From assembly GCF_900114785.1 (NCBI RefSeq), contig NZ_FOUG01000031.1:1-32239 (forward strand): 32,239 nt of DNA. The letters run 5' to 3'. The notes under the pieces were generated by a model that saw nothing but the letters and a program-made list of their open reading frames with translations, was not told the DNA's origin and searched no databases. Each line of letters opens with the position of its first letter. The first letter of the stretch is position 1. Both the position numbers and the translations under genes were made by a program. The DNA comes from Variovorax sp. OV329 (GTDB lineage Bacteria; Pseudomonadota; Gammaproteobacteria; Burkholderiales; Burkholderiaceae_C). Positions 23,034 through 31,631 of the stretch are shown one piece after another.

Positions 23034-24610
23034 ACGCAGCGGCTCCGGCCGCCGCACCCGCGGCAGCGCGCCCCCCGGGGCCACCGCCTTTCAACCTCCG
23101 GCTGGCCATGGGCCTGCTGGGCGCCGTGCTGGCCGCCATCGTCGCGGGCCTGAACAACCGCGTGCCGGGCCTGGCGCTGGCCGATTTGCAGGGCGCACTG
23201 GGCCTGGCGCGCGACGATGCCAGCTGGCTCAACACCGCCTACGCGGCCGGCGAACTGGCGGCAACGCCCTTTGCGACCTGGTTCGCCATCACCTTCTCGC
23301 TGCGCCGCTTCCACCTGGGCATCCTCGCCGGGGCTCTGGCGCTGGCTGCGCTGATGCCCTTCGTGCGCGATCTGCACCTTCTGCTGGCATTGCGTACGCT
23401 GCAGGGCCTGCTCTCCGGTGGCCTGGTGCCGCTGCTGATGGTGGCGGCGCTGGCCTTCCTGCCGCCGCCGATCCGGCTGCACGGGCTTGCGCTCTACGCC
23501 CTCACCTCGACCTTCTCGCCCAACCTCGCCACCTGGCTGGCAGCGTGGTGCGTGGACCAGCTGCAGGACTGGCGCTGGGTGTACTGGCACGTGCTGCCCA
23601 TCGGCCTGCTGGCACTGGGGCTGATTGCCTGGGGCATCCCGAAGACGCCGCCCGCCATGGGCCGCTTCAGACAAGGCGACTGGCTGGGCATGGCACTGGG
23701 CGTGCCGGGGCTCGCGCTGCTCGTCCTCGCGCTGGACCAGGGCGTGCGGCTCGATTGGCTGCGCTCGCCGCTGATCGCCACCTGCCTGCTGCTGGGCACG
23801 GTGCTGACCGCGCTGTTCCTCGCGTTCGAATGGCGGCATCCCGCGCCCTTCATCAAGCTGCAGATGCTGGGCCGCCGCAACCTGTGGCTGGGCTTCAGCG
23901 TGTTCCTCATGCTGCTGATGATTTCGGCCACCGCGGTGACGCTGCCGGTGAACGTGCTGGGGCCCCTGCAGGGCTTCCGCCTCGAGCAGAGCTCGGCCCT
24001 GGGCCTCATCGTCGGCCTTCCGCAGCTGGTGCTCGGCTCGGCCGTGGCACTGCTGCTCTATCAGCGGTGGGTGGACGCCCGGCAGTTGTTCGCCGCGGGG
24101 CTGCTGCTCATTGCCGGCGGCTGCTGGCTGGGCAGCGGCATCACCAGCGACTGGATGGTCGCGCAATTCGTCCCTGCCGAGATCGCCTACGCGATCGGGC
24201 TGCCGATGGCGATCGTGCCGCTGCTGTTCCTGGCGACCAGCGTCGTGCAGCCGGCGGAAGGCGCGTACGTGGCGGGCATCGTCAACACGCTGCGCGCCTT
24301 CGGCGCCGTGCTGGGCGGTGCCGTCGTGGGCCAGCTGCTGGCCGTGCGCAGCCGCTTCCATGCGGACATGCTGCTGGACCAGGCCGGGCAGTTGCAAGCC
24401 AACCTGGCTTCCACCGATCTGGCGCTGGGTCCGCTGGCAGCGGCCATCGCGCGCGAGGCCAGCGTGCTGGCCACCGCCGACGCCTACCGCGTGTTCGGGC
24501 TGCTGGCCCTGGGCCTGGCGCCCGTGGTGCTGATACTCAAGTACATCGCGCCGCCCGCGAGCCATCCGCGCAGCCACGCACCGGCCGCCGCTGCGCCCGC
24601 CGCGCCATGA
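23030..24610 (+). CDS. MFS drug efflux transporter, DHA2/EmrB type
   Basis: 526 residues from the GTG at 23030 (AAGGGAG upstream), overlapping the previous stop. It has about 14 hydrophobic segments, as in DHA2 proton antiporters: the first starts LAMGLLGAVLAAIVAGLNNR, and motif-like stretches include DDASWLNTAYAAGELAATPF, LALRTLQGLLSGGLVPLLMV and FSPNLATWLAAWCVDQLQDW RWVYW (split). A C-terminal GAYVAGIVNTLRAFGAVLGG AVVGQLL segment also fits. The DDASW...AYAAGE pattern is the EmrB hallmark; the usual Asp-Thr-Thr of helix 1 reads NNR here. It should form an inner membrane complex with the following EmrA-type adaptor and the NodT-type channel. Substrate unknown. Confidence 0.93.
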   Translation: MNAAAPAAAPAAARPPGPPPFNLRLAMGLLGAVLAAIVAGLNNRVPGLALADLQGALGLARDDASWLNTAYAAGELAATPFATWFAITFSLRRFHLGILAGALALAALMPFVRDLHLLLALRTLQGLLSGGLVPLLMVAALAFLPPPIRLHGLALYALTSTFSPNLATWLAAWCVDQLQDWRWVYWHVLPIGLLALGLIAWGIPKTPPAMGRFRQGDWLGMALGVPGLALLVLALDQGVRLDWLRSPLIATCLLLGTVLTALFLAFEWRHPAPFIKLQMLGRRNLWLGFSVFLMLLMISATAVTLPVNVLGPLQGFRLEQSSALGLIVGLPQLVLGSAVALLLYQRWVDARQLFAAGLLLIAGGCWLGSGITSDWMVAQFVPAEIAYAIGLPMAIVPLLFLATSVVQPAEGAYVAGIVNTLRAFGAVLGGAVVGQLLAVRSRFHADMLLDQAGQLQANLASTDLALGPLAAAIAREASVLATADAYRVFGLLALGLAPVVLILKYIAPPASHPRSHAPAAAAPAAP

Positions 24611-24640
24611 GAAAAAAGAACCCTTCATTCACCGGACGAG

Positions 24641-25690
24641 ATGTCGATGCGAGCCCACCTTGCCTTTCGGATCACCGCCGCCGCCATCCTTGGCGGCGCC
24701 CTCCTCTACGCCTTCCTGGTGCTGAACCGGCCCGAGTCGGCGGCGGACGCGCAGAGCACGGACGACGCCTATGTGCGGGCCGACTTCACCACCGTCGCGC
24801 CGCAGATCGCCGGCGTGATCAGCCGCGTCGCGGTGGACGACCACGACTTCGTGCAGGCCGGCGCGCCGCTGGTGAGCATCGACGATCGGGCGCTGCGCAT
24901 CGGCGTGGACACGGCGGCTGCGACCATCGCCAGCCTGCAGGCACAGCTCGACCGGCAGCAGAGCGCCATCGCGCAGGCCCGCGCGGCCGTCGCCGCCGCT
25001 GCCGCCAACCTCAAGCTGGCCGAGGCCAACCGCAAGCGCTTCGCCAACCTGGCGCGCGACGGCTCCGGCACGCTGCAGGCCGAGCAGCAGGCCGACGCAC
25101 AATGGGACGTGCAGCGCGCCACGCGCGAGCGCGAACAGGCCGGCCTGCGCGCGGCCGAGCAGCAGGTGGCGATCCTGTGCGCGGAGCTGGACAAGGCGCG
25201 GGCCGCGAAGGCCAGCGCGGAACTGAATCTCTCCTACGCGAGCGTGGTGGCGCCGGTCAGTGGCACGGTCGCGCAGCGCAGGGCGCGGGTCGGCGGCTAC
25301 GCGCGCACCGGCGAATCCCTGCTGACGCTGGTGCCGCTGGACGCGCTGTACATCGAGGCAAATTTCCGCGAGACGCAGTTCGCCCGCGTGCGTGTGGGCC
25401 AGCCGGTGGAGGTGACGGTCGATGCGCTGCCTGAGGTGCGTCTCAAGGGACGCGTGGACAGCCTGGGCCCGGCCAGCGGCGTGAGCTTCTCGCCGCTGCC
25501 GCCGCACAACGCCACGGGCAACTTCACCAAGATCGTCCAGCGCATGCCGGTGCGAATCGCGCTGGAACCAGGGCAGGACGACCTGCGCAACCTGCGCGTG
25601 GGCATGTCGGTGCGGCCGCGCATCGACGTCGCGTCGACCGACCGGCCGGAGGCCCGGGTCGCGCCGCGCAAGGCAGCACCCTTGTCCTGA
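24641..25690 (+). CDS. HlyD/EmrA-family membrane fusion protein
   Basis: 349 residues. One N-terminal transmembrane segment (FRITAAAILGGALLYAFLVL, residues ~9-28), then QSTDDAYVRADFTTVAPQIA, the EmrA signature, and a biotinyl-lipoyl half motif (GVISRVAVDDHDFVQAGAPL). A long coiled-coil hairpin (about 90-200, with LKLAEANRKRFANLARDGSG) is followed by the second half LSYASVVAPVSGTVAQRRAR VGGYARTGESLLTLVPLDAL (split) and a beta-barrel region ending near PVRIALEP. It bridges the inner membrane EmrB-type pump to the outer membrane channel. The ATG at 24641 is close to an alternative at 24647. Part of the same operon, 30 bases after emrB. Confidence 0.93.
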   Translation: MSMRAHLAFRITAAAILGGALLYAFLVLNRPESAADAQSTDDAYVRADFTTVAPQIAGVISRVAVDDHDFVQAGAPLVSIDDRALRIGVDTAAATIASLQAQLDRQQSAIAQARAAVAAAAANLKLAEANRKRFANLARDGSGTLQAEQQADAQWDVQRATREREQAGLRAAEQQVAILCAELDKARAAKASAELNLSYASVVAPVSGTVAQRRARVGGYARTGESLLTLVPLDALYIEANFRETQFARVRVGQPVEVTVDALPEVRLKGRVDSLGPASGVSFSPLPPHNATGNFTKIVQRMPVRIALEPGQDDLRNLRVGMSVRPRIDVASTDRPEARVAPRKAAPLS

Positions 25691-25698
25691 ACCGCCAG

Positions 25699-26403
25699 TT
25701 GCAACGCATCTTGCACCTGGACCAGGCCTTGCCCGGCAGCAGTGCCGCCCCGTCTTCGGACGAGCCTGCGGCCGCCCCCGCACGCACACGTCGCGCGGAG
25801 GGCGAGCGCACGCGCAGGCACCTGCTGAACACGGCCGGACTGCTGCTTGCCGAGCGTGACTTCGCGGCCGCGAGCGCCAAGGAGATCGCGCGGCGCGCAG
25901 GCACGCCGCTGGCGTCGGTCCACTACCACTTCGGCAGCCGGGAAGGACTGCGCGAAGCCGTACTGGCAGAAGCGCAGCAACAGCTTGCCCGCTTCGAGGC
26001 GCTCGTCGCCGCGCCGATGCGGGCAGCCGCCACGCCCATCGACGGCGTGCGCATCTTCCTGGCCCATCTCCTGGGCATCGGGCACGCCACGCACGGCCCA
26101 CGGTGGGGCCTGCGCGTGCTCGCCCGCGAGGCGCTCGGCGGCGGGGGCTGCGCAACGATGTTCGACTTGCTCTTTCCCCTGCTCGGGCAACTGCTCGAAC
26201 TGCCGCGGGAGCACCCGCGCGTGGCCCAGGCCGTGGACTGGGTGGCGCTGCCGGCGCTGGCCTGGCTGGCATCGCCGCCACCGGTCGAAGATCGCTGGCG
26301 GGCATGCGGGGAACGCAGCACACAGGCCGCACTCGACGACCTGCTGCACTGCCTCGGCGGCGCGCTGCGCGCCATGGGCGACCCGCATCGCGATCACCCC
26401 TGA
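25699..26403 (+). CDS. TetR-family transcriptional regulator
   Basis: 234 residues from a TTG at 25699, eight bases after the adaptor gene. The TetR helix-turn-helix occupies about residues 33-85: GERTRRHLLNTAGLLLAERD, then SAKEIARRAGTPLASVHYHF GSREGLREAVLAEA (split). The C-terminal ligand domain contains PMRAAATPIDGVRIFLAHLL and GPRWGLRVLAREALGG, of the CerR/DUF1956-like type. As the last gene of the efflux operon it is a plausible local repressor of pump expression, which would make it autoregulated. No operator was identified. The N-terminal 30 residues are low-complexity, so the true start could be later. Confidence 0.88.
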   Translation: MQRILHLDQALPGSSAAPSSDEPAAAPARTRRAEGERTRRHLLNTAGLLLAERDFAAASAKEIARRAGTPLASVHYHFGSREGLREAVLAEAQQQLARFEALVAAPMRAAATPIDGVRIFLAHLLGIGHATHGPRWGLRVLAREALGGGGCATMFDLLFPLLGQLLELPREHPRVAQAVDWVALPALAWLASPPPVEDRWRACGERSTQAALDDLLHCLGGALRAMGDPHRDHP

Positions 26404-26505
26404 GTCCCCTGCCACGCAAGACGCGGCCCGTGGCGCCTTCGTGGAAACACGGCGATGCGTCCCACCCGTCTTCAACGCACGGGCTTCGCTCCATAGCATC
26501 TGCAC

Positions 26506-27258
26506 ATGGCTCCGTCGACCCAACAACAAGCAAGAACTTCATCCACCGCAACCATGACCACTCAACTTGCGAGCACTGACATGACGACAACGAGCACCTG
26601 CCTTCCGCACGCGGCCACGCAGCCGCCATTCCTTTCGCACGGCCGCGACGGGCATCGCCGATGCCACGTCCTCGATCAGGTCGGGCGAGCGCTTCAACAA
26701 GCCACGCACGGCGTCACCAACATCCAGGCCATCGTTTCGGGCGTGGGTATCACGCGCGACGAGGTGCTGCGCCTGTTCGGCGGCTTCGGCGAACTCGTGG
26801 AGGCACTGGTCGACACGCTGGCGCGCTCGGTGCTGTCGCCACTGGACGACTGCGCCACGGAAGAAGACTTCGTGCGCCGCCTGACCGCCTTCGCGCGGCG
26901 CTTTACCGACCCGGCGGCGGTGCTGCAGGAAAAGAACCTCTACCGCATCGCGCTGACCGAGGCGATCCGCGACGCAGGCCGGGGGCAGGGCCTTTATGCG
27001 CGCGGTCCCGGGCAGGTGCTGGGCGGGCTGTCGCGCTTCCTGTCGAACGCGCAGCACGCGGGGGTTCTTCTCAGGGGCGAAGGCCAGCAGCTGGCCAGCC
27101 ACCTGCTGGCGCTGCTGAAGGCCTGCTCCGGACTCGACGACCGCTTTCCACCGGAACCCTGGCGGCCCTTTGGCGCCGACGCCGGCGTGCAGGAGGTGGT
27201 CGATCAGTTCCTTGCGGGTGTGCAACAGGAGACGCGCCATGCGTACGCTGCTGTCTAA
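26506..27258 (+). CDS. TetR-like regulator, second copy
   Basis: 250 residues from the ATG at 26506, with an alternative ATG at 26554; neither has a clear ribosome binding site. The first ~50 residues are Thr/Ser/Gln-rich and unlike TetR. The HTH-like part follows (VLDQVGRALQQATHGVTNIQ, then AIVSGVGITRDEVLRLFGGF GELVEALVDTLARSVL, split), with a C-terminal domain (EDFVRRLTAFARRFTDPAAV ... LYRIALTEAIRDAGRGQGLY) of the AefR-like kind. The recognition helix is atypical but recognisable. Its 3' end overlaps the next gene by 20 bases, so the two are translated together. Divergent from the preceding TetR gene. Confidence 0.7.
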   Translation: MAPSTQQQARTSSTATMTTQLASTDMTTTSTCLPHAATQPPFLSHGRDGHRRCHVLDQVGRALQQATHGVTNIQAIVSGVGITRDEVLRLFGGFGELVEALVDTLARSVLSPLDDCATEEDFVRRLTAFARRFTDPAAVLQEKNLYRIALTEAIRDAGRGQGLYARGPGQVLGGLSRFLSNAQHAGVLLRGEGQQLASHLLALLKACSGLDDRFPPEPWRPFGADAGVQEVVDQFLAGVQQETRHAYAAV

Positions 27259-28372
27259 GGTGCGTGCCATGCGCCGGCGCGAAGCCCTCCCCTCGGGCGA
27301 TGCGGCGTGCGGGGCCGGGCAGTGCGCGCCCGACGCGCTGTCCATCGAGATCGATGCCAACGGCTCGCCGGTCACCATCGACCAGGCCTCCTGGTTCATC
27401 TGCTTCGTGCCGGGCCTGCAGAAGCAGTGGTGGCACCGCTTCGCGCACGAGCAGCACCGGCACGTGTTCGCCATCCGCTGGGTCAGGGACGACACCTGGC
27501 TGCTGGTCGAGCCCTGGTGGACGCGCCTGATGGTCAACGTGCTGAGCTTCGACGAAGCCCTCAAGTTCCTGCGCTGGGGTGCGGCCGGCCACATCCTTGA
27601 AGTGGCCGAGTCCATTCCCGGGCGCGGCAGCCAGGCCCGGGGCTGGTCGAACTGCGCGGTGCTGGCGTCCTTTCTTCTCGGGCGCTCGTACTGGACGTGG
27701 ACACCCCACGGGCTCTACCGCCGGCTCAAGTCCGATCCGACCGTCAAGGCCATCGAGCTGCCGGACTTCCTGGCCAGGCACTGCGGGCAGCTGGCCGGCC
27801 AGAGCGCGCACACGCTGCCCAAGCTGCCGGCGCAGCAGGAGGCTATGCCGCTGCAGCAGGCGCTGGTGGAGCTGGGCATCGGCATCATGACTGCATCCAC
27901 CTCCGCCTCGGCCATCTCTCTGTACAAGGCCGCCATCTCGGAATCGGCACGCTTTCGCGCGGCCGCCGAGGCCTTCTGGCAGCACGGGCCGCACCAGGCG
28001 CTCAGCCAGATCTCGCAGCTGCTCGAGGCGGCCACCCTGCGCGGCGAGCTGCGCATCGAGGATTGCACGGCGGCCGCCCACCAGTTCCTGTCGATGCTGC
28101 GCGGCGACCTGCACCTGCAGCTGGTCTTCGGCCTGCGCGGCGCGCCGGGCGCGAAGGAGATCGGCGCGCACGTGGCGTCAGTGGTCGCCGTCTTCCTTCA
28201 CGGTGCGCGCTCGCGCAGCGGACGCGGGGCCGATGCCCGGTGCGCCGGCCAACGCCCCGCCGAAGACCTGCTGCGCAGGGAAGTAGTGCTGCGGCAGTAC
28301 CGCGTGCCTTCGCCAGAGAGCCCCTCGCCGGTGCGGGCATGCACGGGTGACAAGGCCTACACCGGCCATTAA
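27239..28372 (+). CDS. Fusion: papain-like N-terminal domain and TetR C-terminal domain
   Basis: 377 residues from the ATG at 27239, inside the end of the preceding TetR-like gene. Residues ~205-325 match a TetR (AefR-like) ligand-binding domain: LYKAAISESARFRAAAEAFW, ISQLLEAATLRGELRIEDC, HQFLSMLRGDLHLQLVFGLR, IGAHVASVVAVFL. There is no helix-turn-helix. Instead residues ~45-170 form another domain: SWFICFVPGLQKQWWHRFAH, HRHVFAIRW (His73, His75), DTWLLVEPWW (Glu91), GWSNCAVLASFLLGRSYWTW (Cys139) and TPHGLYRRL. The His-polar-Cys order followed by a helix fits a circularly permuted NlpC/P60 papain-like fold. That assignment is inference. The frame is continuous across the junction. Confidence 0.7.
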   Translation: MRTLLSKVRAMRRREALPSGDAACGAGQCAPDALSIEIDANGSPVTIDQASWFICFVPGLQKQWWHRFAHEQHRHVFAIRWVRDDTWLLVEPWWTRLMVNVLSFDEALKFLRWGAAGHILEVAESIPGRGSQARGWSNCAVLASFLLGRSYWTWTPHGLYRRLKSDPTVKAIELPDFLARHCGQLAGQSAHTLPKLPAQQEAMPLQQALVELGIGIMTASTSASAISLYKAAISESARFRAAAEAFWQHGPHQALSQISQLLEAATLRGELRIEDCTAAAHQFLSMLRGDLHLQLVFGLRGAPGAKEIGAHVASVVAVFLHGARSRSGRGADARCAGQRPAEDLLRREVVLRQYRVPSPESPSPVRACTGDKAYTGH

Positions 28373-28971
28373 ACTGCCCCGCTCGCCGGGCCGGCGCGCA
28401 TCGCGCGCTTGGGCCCTTGCAATGGTCGGGTGGAGTACACCGGCGAGTTCGCCGAGCACTTCCACTCGAACACGGCAACACTCAAGGCGACCTACAAGTT
28501 CTGGAAATCATGAAGCGCCATGATGCGTGGAACCCTGTCCGCGACGGGACGGAGCCGGCGAAGAGGCGCACACTCGTGACTGCTCTGCGACTGTTACCCG
28601 ACACGGGGTGAGCCGCCTGAGAACTTCCGCTCGTGGCCGCGTGCGGACTCACAGGCGGTCACAATCAAACGTGCGGTTTTCCCCGAAACCGCGCTTCGAT
28701 CACGCCGAGGCGGACGCTCAGCAGCTTGCTGTATGCCGGGCCGCCCGTCATCATCCCGAGTCGCCATCGACGATGGCAATGTGGATGGTGACTGAGAATC
28801 TCGACCAGTTGTTGTAGTGCTCGAGCGTGTTCGAACGACTACTAGCGAAGGTCTTCTTTACCTCGCGCGGCCATGGCACGCAACAAACGAAGCTCCTCCT
28901 GGGCCGCCCCTCGAACAGCGTCCCGATCTAAAGGCACTCGCTCGTCGTCGAACAACGACTCTACCCAGAGT
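28373..28971. other. Spacer with an outer-membrane-protein relic
   Basis: No intact gene. The relic at 28419-28512 is described separately. The remainder, 28513-28971, shows no frame with recognisable protein character on either strand. Confidence 0.35.
28419..28512 (+). pseudogene. Possible C-terminal fragment of a beta-barrel outer membrane protein
   Basis: The frame ending at the TGA 28510-28512 reads NGRVEYTGEFAEHFHSN followed by TATLKATYKFWKS, with alternating polar and hydrophobic residues and an aromatic terminus as in closing strands of outer membrane barrels. Nothing upstream continues the protein, so it would be a 3' relic left by a rearrangement. Family not assigned. Confidence 0.3.
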
Positions 28972-29211
28972 TCACGAGTATCGAATGTCTCGACGGCGCA
29001 ATCGAGCCAGGTCGAGTAGCCTGCGCGGCGGCGGCAAGTCGTTCTTGCTGTTCACCTTGAGTCTTCCATTCTCAGATTGCTGAATTCGAAGGGAGGGAAG
29101 CTTAGAGCGTGAGACGCCTGGAGGCATATGGCCTTCACGATTGCAAGCAGCGTGTTTGCCCATGCCGTTTGCGGCCAGAGCAGCCGCTTGACGGGGCAAC
29201 TCTTCCGGCAT
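28972..29211 (-). CDS. Small hypothetical protein downstream of the relaxase
   Basis: 79 residues from the ATG at 29211 (a GTG precedes it directly): MPEELPRQAAALAANGMGKH, a middle part GVSRSKLPSLRIQQSENGRL, and a basic tail PPPRRLLDLARLRRRDIRYS. Same strand as the relaxase gene and 80 bases beyond its stop, so it could be the last gene of the mobilization operon. Not recognised. A 62-codon frame on the opposite strand (29128-29316) with GGAGG before its ATG competes for the same DNA. Confidence 0.3.
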   Translation of the reverse strand: MPEELPRQAAALAANGMGKHAACNREGHMPPGVSRSKLPSLRIQQSENGRLKVNSKNDLPPPRRLLDLARLRRRDIRYS

Positions 29212-29291
29212 CACTCAATTCATATCGTCGGACCCGCTCACCCGCTCACGCCGCAGGTGACTCCAAATAGAGGCCACTTACTGTCCACCTC

Positions 29292-31631
29292 TCAACGTCC
29301 AGGCTCGGGCCCCTGACGCCCCCGTCCCCGAAAAACTGTTGGCATGGCCTCAGGCTTGGAAGCATCGCGAAGAGCCAACTGCAGCCCGGTGCGCCGGGCC
29401 GAATCCAGCATACCTGCGACGAATCGAGCATCCCCATTGAGCGTCAGCGTCCTACCGTACCGCGCAATGGCGACTCGGATTGCAGCGTCATAGGCCGTCT
29501 TTTCTGCCTTGATCACCGTGACCCCTTGAGCCCCATCCCGCACAATGGCATGACCCTCAACATAGTAGAGGACGTTGCCTTTTGCGTCGACGGAGTATGT
29601 CGGCAGGGGGAAAACCGGCGCCCCTCCCCTCCCCCAAACCGTCTGCGGCGGCTCGGCTTCTGCAGGAGCCAAACGTCGAAGCTCGTCAAGTGCCGAGACG
29701 TCGCCGCCCGCGGCGAGGCCCGTCAGGTACTGGCGATAATGCGCATTGCGGTCAGGCACTCGGGCCTCCTTGCTTGCCTCCGCTCGCTCAGCCGCGATCC
29801 CCTGCTGAGCAACGAACTGATCCGCCCGGGCAAGCGCCACGACCCGCGCCCTTTCACGCGCGGGAAGCACCATCGCTTTTGCCTTCTGCTCTCGGTATTC
29901 TTCCCTTGCCTGGAGCACACGCTTGCGAAACCCCTCGCTGCTTTTCCTGCGCAGTTGGGTCGTCTCCTCAATTTGGCGGGCTCGCCATTGGGAGAACTGC
30001 CGCCACAAGCTCGGATTTGGCGGGGGCAATGCCTCGCTCAGACTGGCGTGATAGCAATCGCGCAAGACATTTTCGGCTTCGGCCCACGGCCGCTGAAGAT
30101 GCTTGGTGAAGAAGTCACCGAGGTTGTATTGCCGGTTGGCATGAACGATTCTCGGGTTGCCATCTGCGCCGATTCCAATGCTGTAGTCGCCGGGAGACAG
30201 GCCGTAGAGCCGCTGTGCCGCCGCAAGAACCAATTTAGGGTTCGTGTCGTTCTTCAATCGGTCGGCCGGGATATCACTGCGGCGCGGCGATTGGGCCAGT
30301 GCCTCGATCACCGACTTGGACCCCCTGGGCCCTAGCAAGCTCAGCTTCTTGACGGTCGCTTTCAAGGCCAGAGCGAGTTCACGGCGCCGAAGTGCGCTCA
30401 GGATCCTCTGGGGATCCGCCTCCAGCGCCTTCTGTCCCCTCTCGATCGCTTGGCCTGCAAGTTCTATCCGCTCGCGACTGGTCCGCTTTGGACCTTTGGA
30501 CTGCGCCTCAGCGATGCGCTGCCTGATGGATGCCTGGGCGCCGTTACTTTCCCGTTCGTTGATGGCCTCAACTTCCGCGCCGAGCTGCGCAAGATAGTCA
30601 GGACCTTCGTAGCCAGCCATCCGCTCGCGCGTTTCGCGACGTCTGTCAGCAAGAAACTCGACGCGCTGCGCCTCGCTCATGGCCGTGAAGGCTTTGCGAA
30701 GCCTCACAGACGCAAAGGAGATGTATCGCGCCTCGAATGCGCCACGCTTGCACCATTGGTCTACGACCTCGTCATGATCCCTCGCGATGCCGGTTAGCCG
30801 CAGTTGCGACGCCCTCTCAGAAAAGCTCTGACGGACCACGTCTTTGATGTTGATGCCTCGGGCCGCCCAGTCCGGCTTGACGTTGATGTAGTCGCCCTCT
30901 TTGCCTTGCCGTATTGCGACGACACCGATGATGCTGGCCGCCTCGACCAGCTCGTTGAATGTACCGACGTGGCCATCCGCAACAAGCGATTTCAAGTAGG
31001 CGCGGATCTGCTTCGGGCTTTGACCGTCCAGGGTCGCCCGATGGCGGCTGAGCGGATGTGCCGGTGCGGCCGGATCCCGACGGAAGTCTTTTGGACTCTT
31101 GAGGTCAAAGCGCCGATTGATGTGCTCCTGGACGGCGTCCGGCACGCTCATATCTCGGAGGTATCCGAATGGATTCATGAACCGGCCCGATTCGATGTTT
31201 CGCGTCGGAATGACAATATGCACATGTGGCAATCGGCTCTCGTAGTCGCCGGTCGTCGCGTTGAGTTCGTGAGTGACCTTCGGAATGTGCGCTTCGGCAT
31301 AGAAGTGGTACTCGCCGACGTCGTACGCCGCCATGACGATCTTTCTGTATGCCTCGACGATCTCGTGCAAGTGCTGGGCGTTGATTTGTCCAGGCCCGCA
31401 CTCGAGGGCTGTAGTGAACTGCTCAGCAAAGCCCAGTGTGATGTGGAGATAGCGCGCGTCCCCTTCTTGCCGCGGCTCAATCTCGTCTATCACTGCTTCG
31501 AGCAGGTCGATGTCACCGGCCAAAGGTAGCCGCTCATCGATCAGATCGCGATCGAACTCCCTGCCCCGTTTTCGGCCGCGCTCCAGATATTCGACAATTC
31601 CGCCGGCGCCCGAATTAATACGAACGAGCAT
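29292..31631 (-). CDS. Relaxase (HUH-type, LPD7 domain)
   Basis: 779 residues. Conjugative relaxase: nicks oriT and leads single-stranded DNA into a recipient. The N-terminal domain holds a candidate catalytic Tyr (GGIVEYLERG, Tyr15), YLHITLGFAE near 61-70, and YHFYAEAHIPK with His115. The metal-binding HUH motif is LPHVHIVIPTRN (His136, His138). This fits a MOBP-like relaxase, class not certain. A long charged helical middle follows (~300-650). The C-terminal ~100 residues resemble an LPD7 domain (NVLYYVEGHAIVRDGAQGVT, VAIARYGRTLTLNGDARFVA, RTGLQLALRD). The ATG at 31631 overlaps the mobC end by 17 bases, so the two are co-translated. Confidence 0.88.
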   Translation of the reverse strand: MLVRINSGAGGIVEYLERGRKRGREFDRDLIDERLPLAGDIDLLEAVIDEIEPRQEGDARYLHITLGFAEQFTTALECGPGQINAQHLHEIVEAYRKIVMAAYDVGEYHFYAEAHIPKVTHELNATTGDYESRLPHVHIVIPTRNIESGRFMNPFGYLRDMSVPDAVQEHINRRFDLKSPKDFRRDPAAPAHPLSRHRATLDGQSPKQIRAYLKSLVADGHVGTFNELVEAASIIGVVAIRQGKEGDYINVKPDWAARGINIKDVVRQSFSERASQLRLTGIARDHDEVVDQWCKRGAFEARYISFASVRLRKAFTAMSEAQRVEFLADRRRETRERMAGYEGPDYLAQLGAEVEAINERESNGAQASIRQRIAEAQSKGPKRTSRERIELAGQAIERGQKALEADPQRILSALRRRELALALKATVKKLSLLGPRGSKSVIEALAQSPRRSDIPADRLKNDTNPKLVLAAAQRLYGLSPGDYSIGIGADGNPRIVHANRQYNLGDFFTKHLQRPWAEAENVLRDCYHASLSEALPPPNPSLWRQFSQWRARQIEETTQLRRKSSEGFRKRVLQAREEYREQKAKAMVLPARERARVVALARADQFVAQQGIAAERAEASKEARVPDRNAHYRQYLTGLAAGGDVSALDELRRLAPAEAEPPQTVWGRGGAPVFPLPTYSVDAKGNVLYYVEGHAIVRDGAQGVTVIKAEKTAYDAAIRVAIARYGRTLTLNGDARFVAGMLDSARRTGLQLALRDASKPEAMPTVFRGRGRQGPEPGR

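Noticed and set aside
22961..24628. 555-codon open frame on the - strand
   Set aside because: It lies opposite the EmrB-type transporter and gives a low-complexity Gln/Arg/His-rich translation; the + strand gene has clear membrane helices and operon overlaps.
24629..26629. 666-codon open frame on the - strand
   Set aside because: It is antisense to the adaptor and TetR genes, both of which show family motifs; GC bias keeps the opposite frame open.
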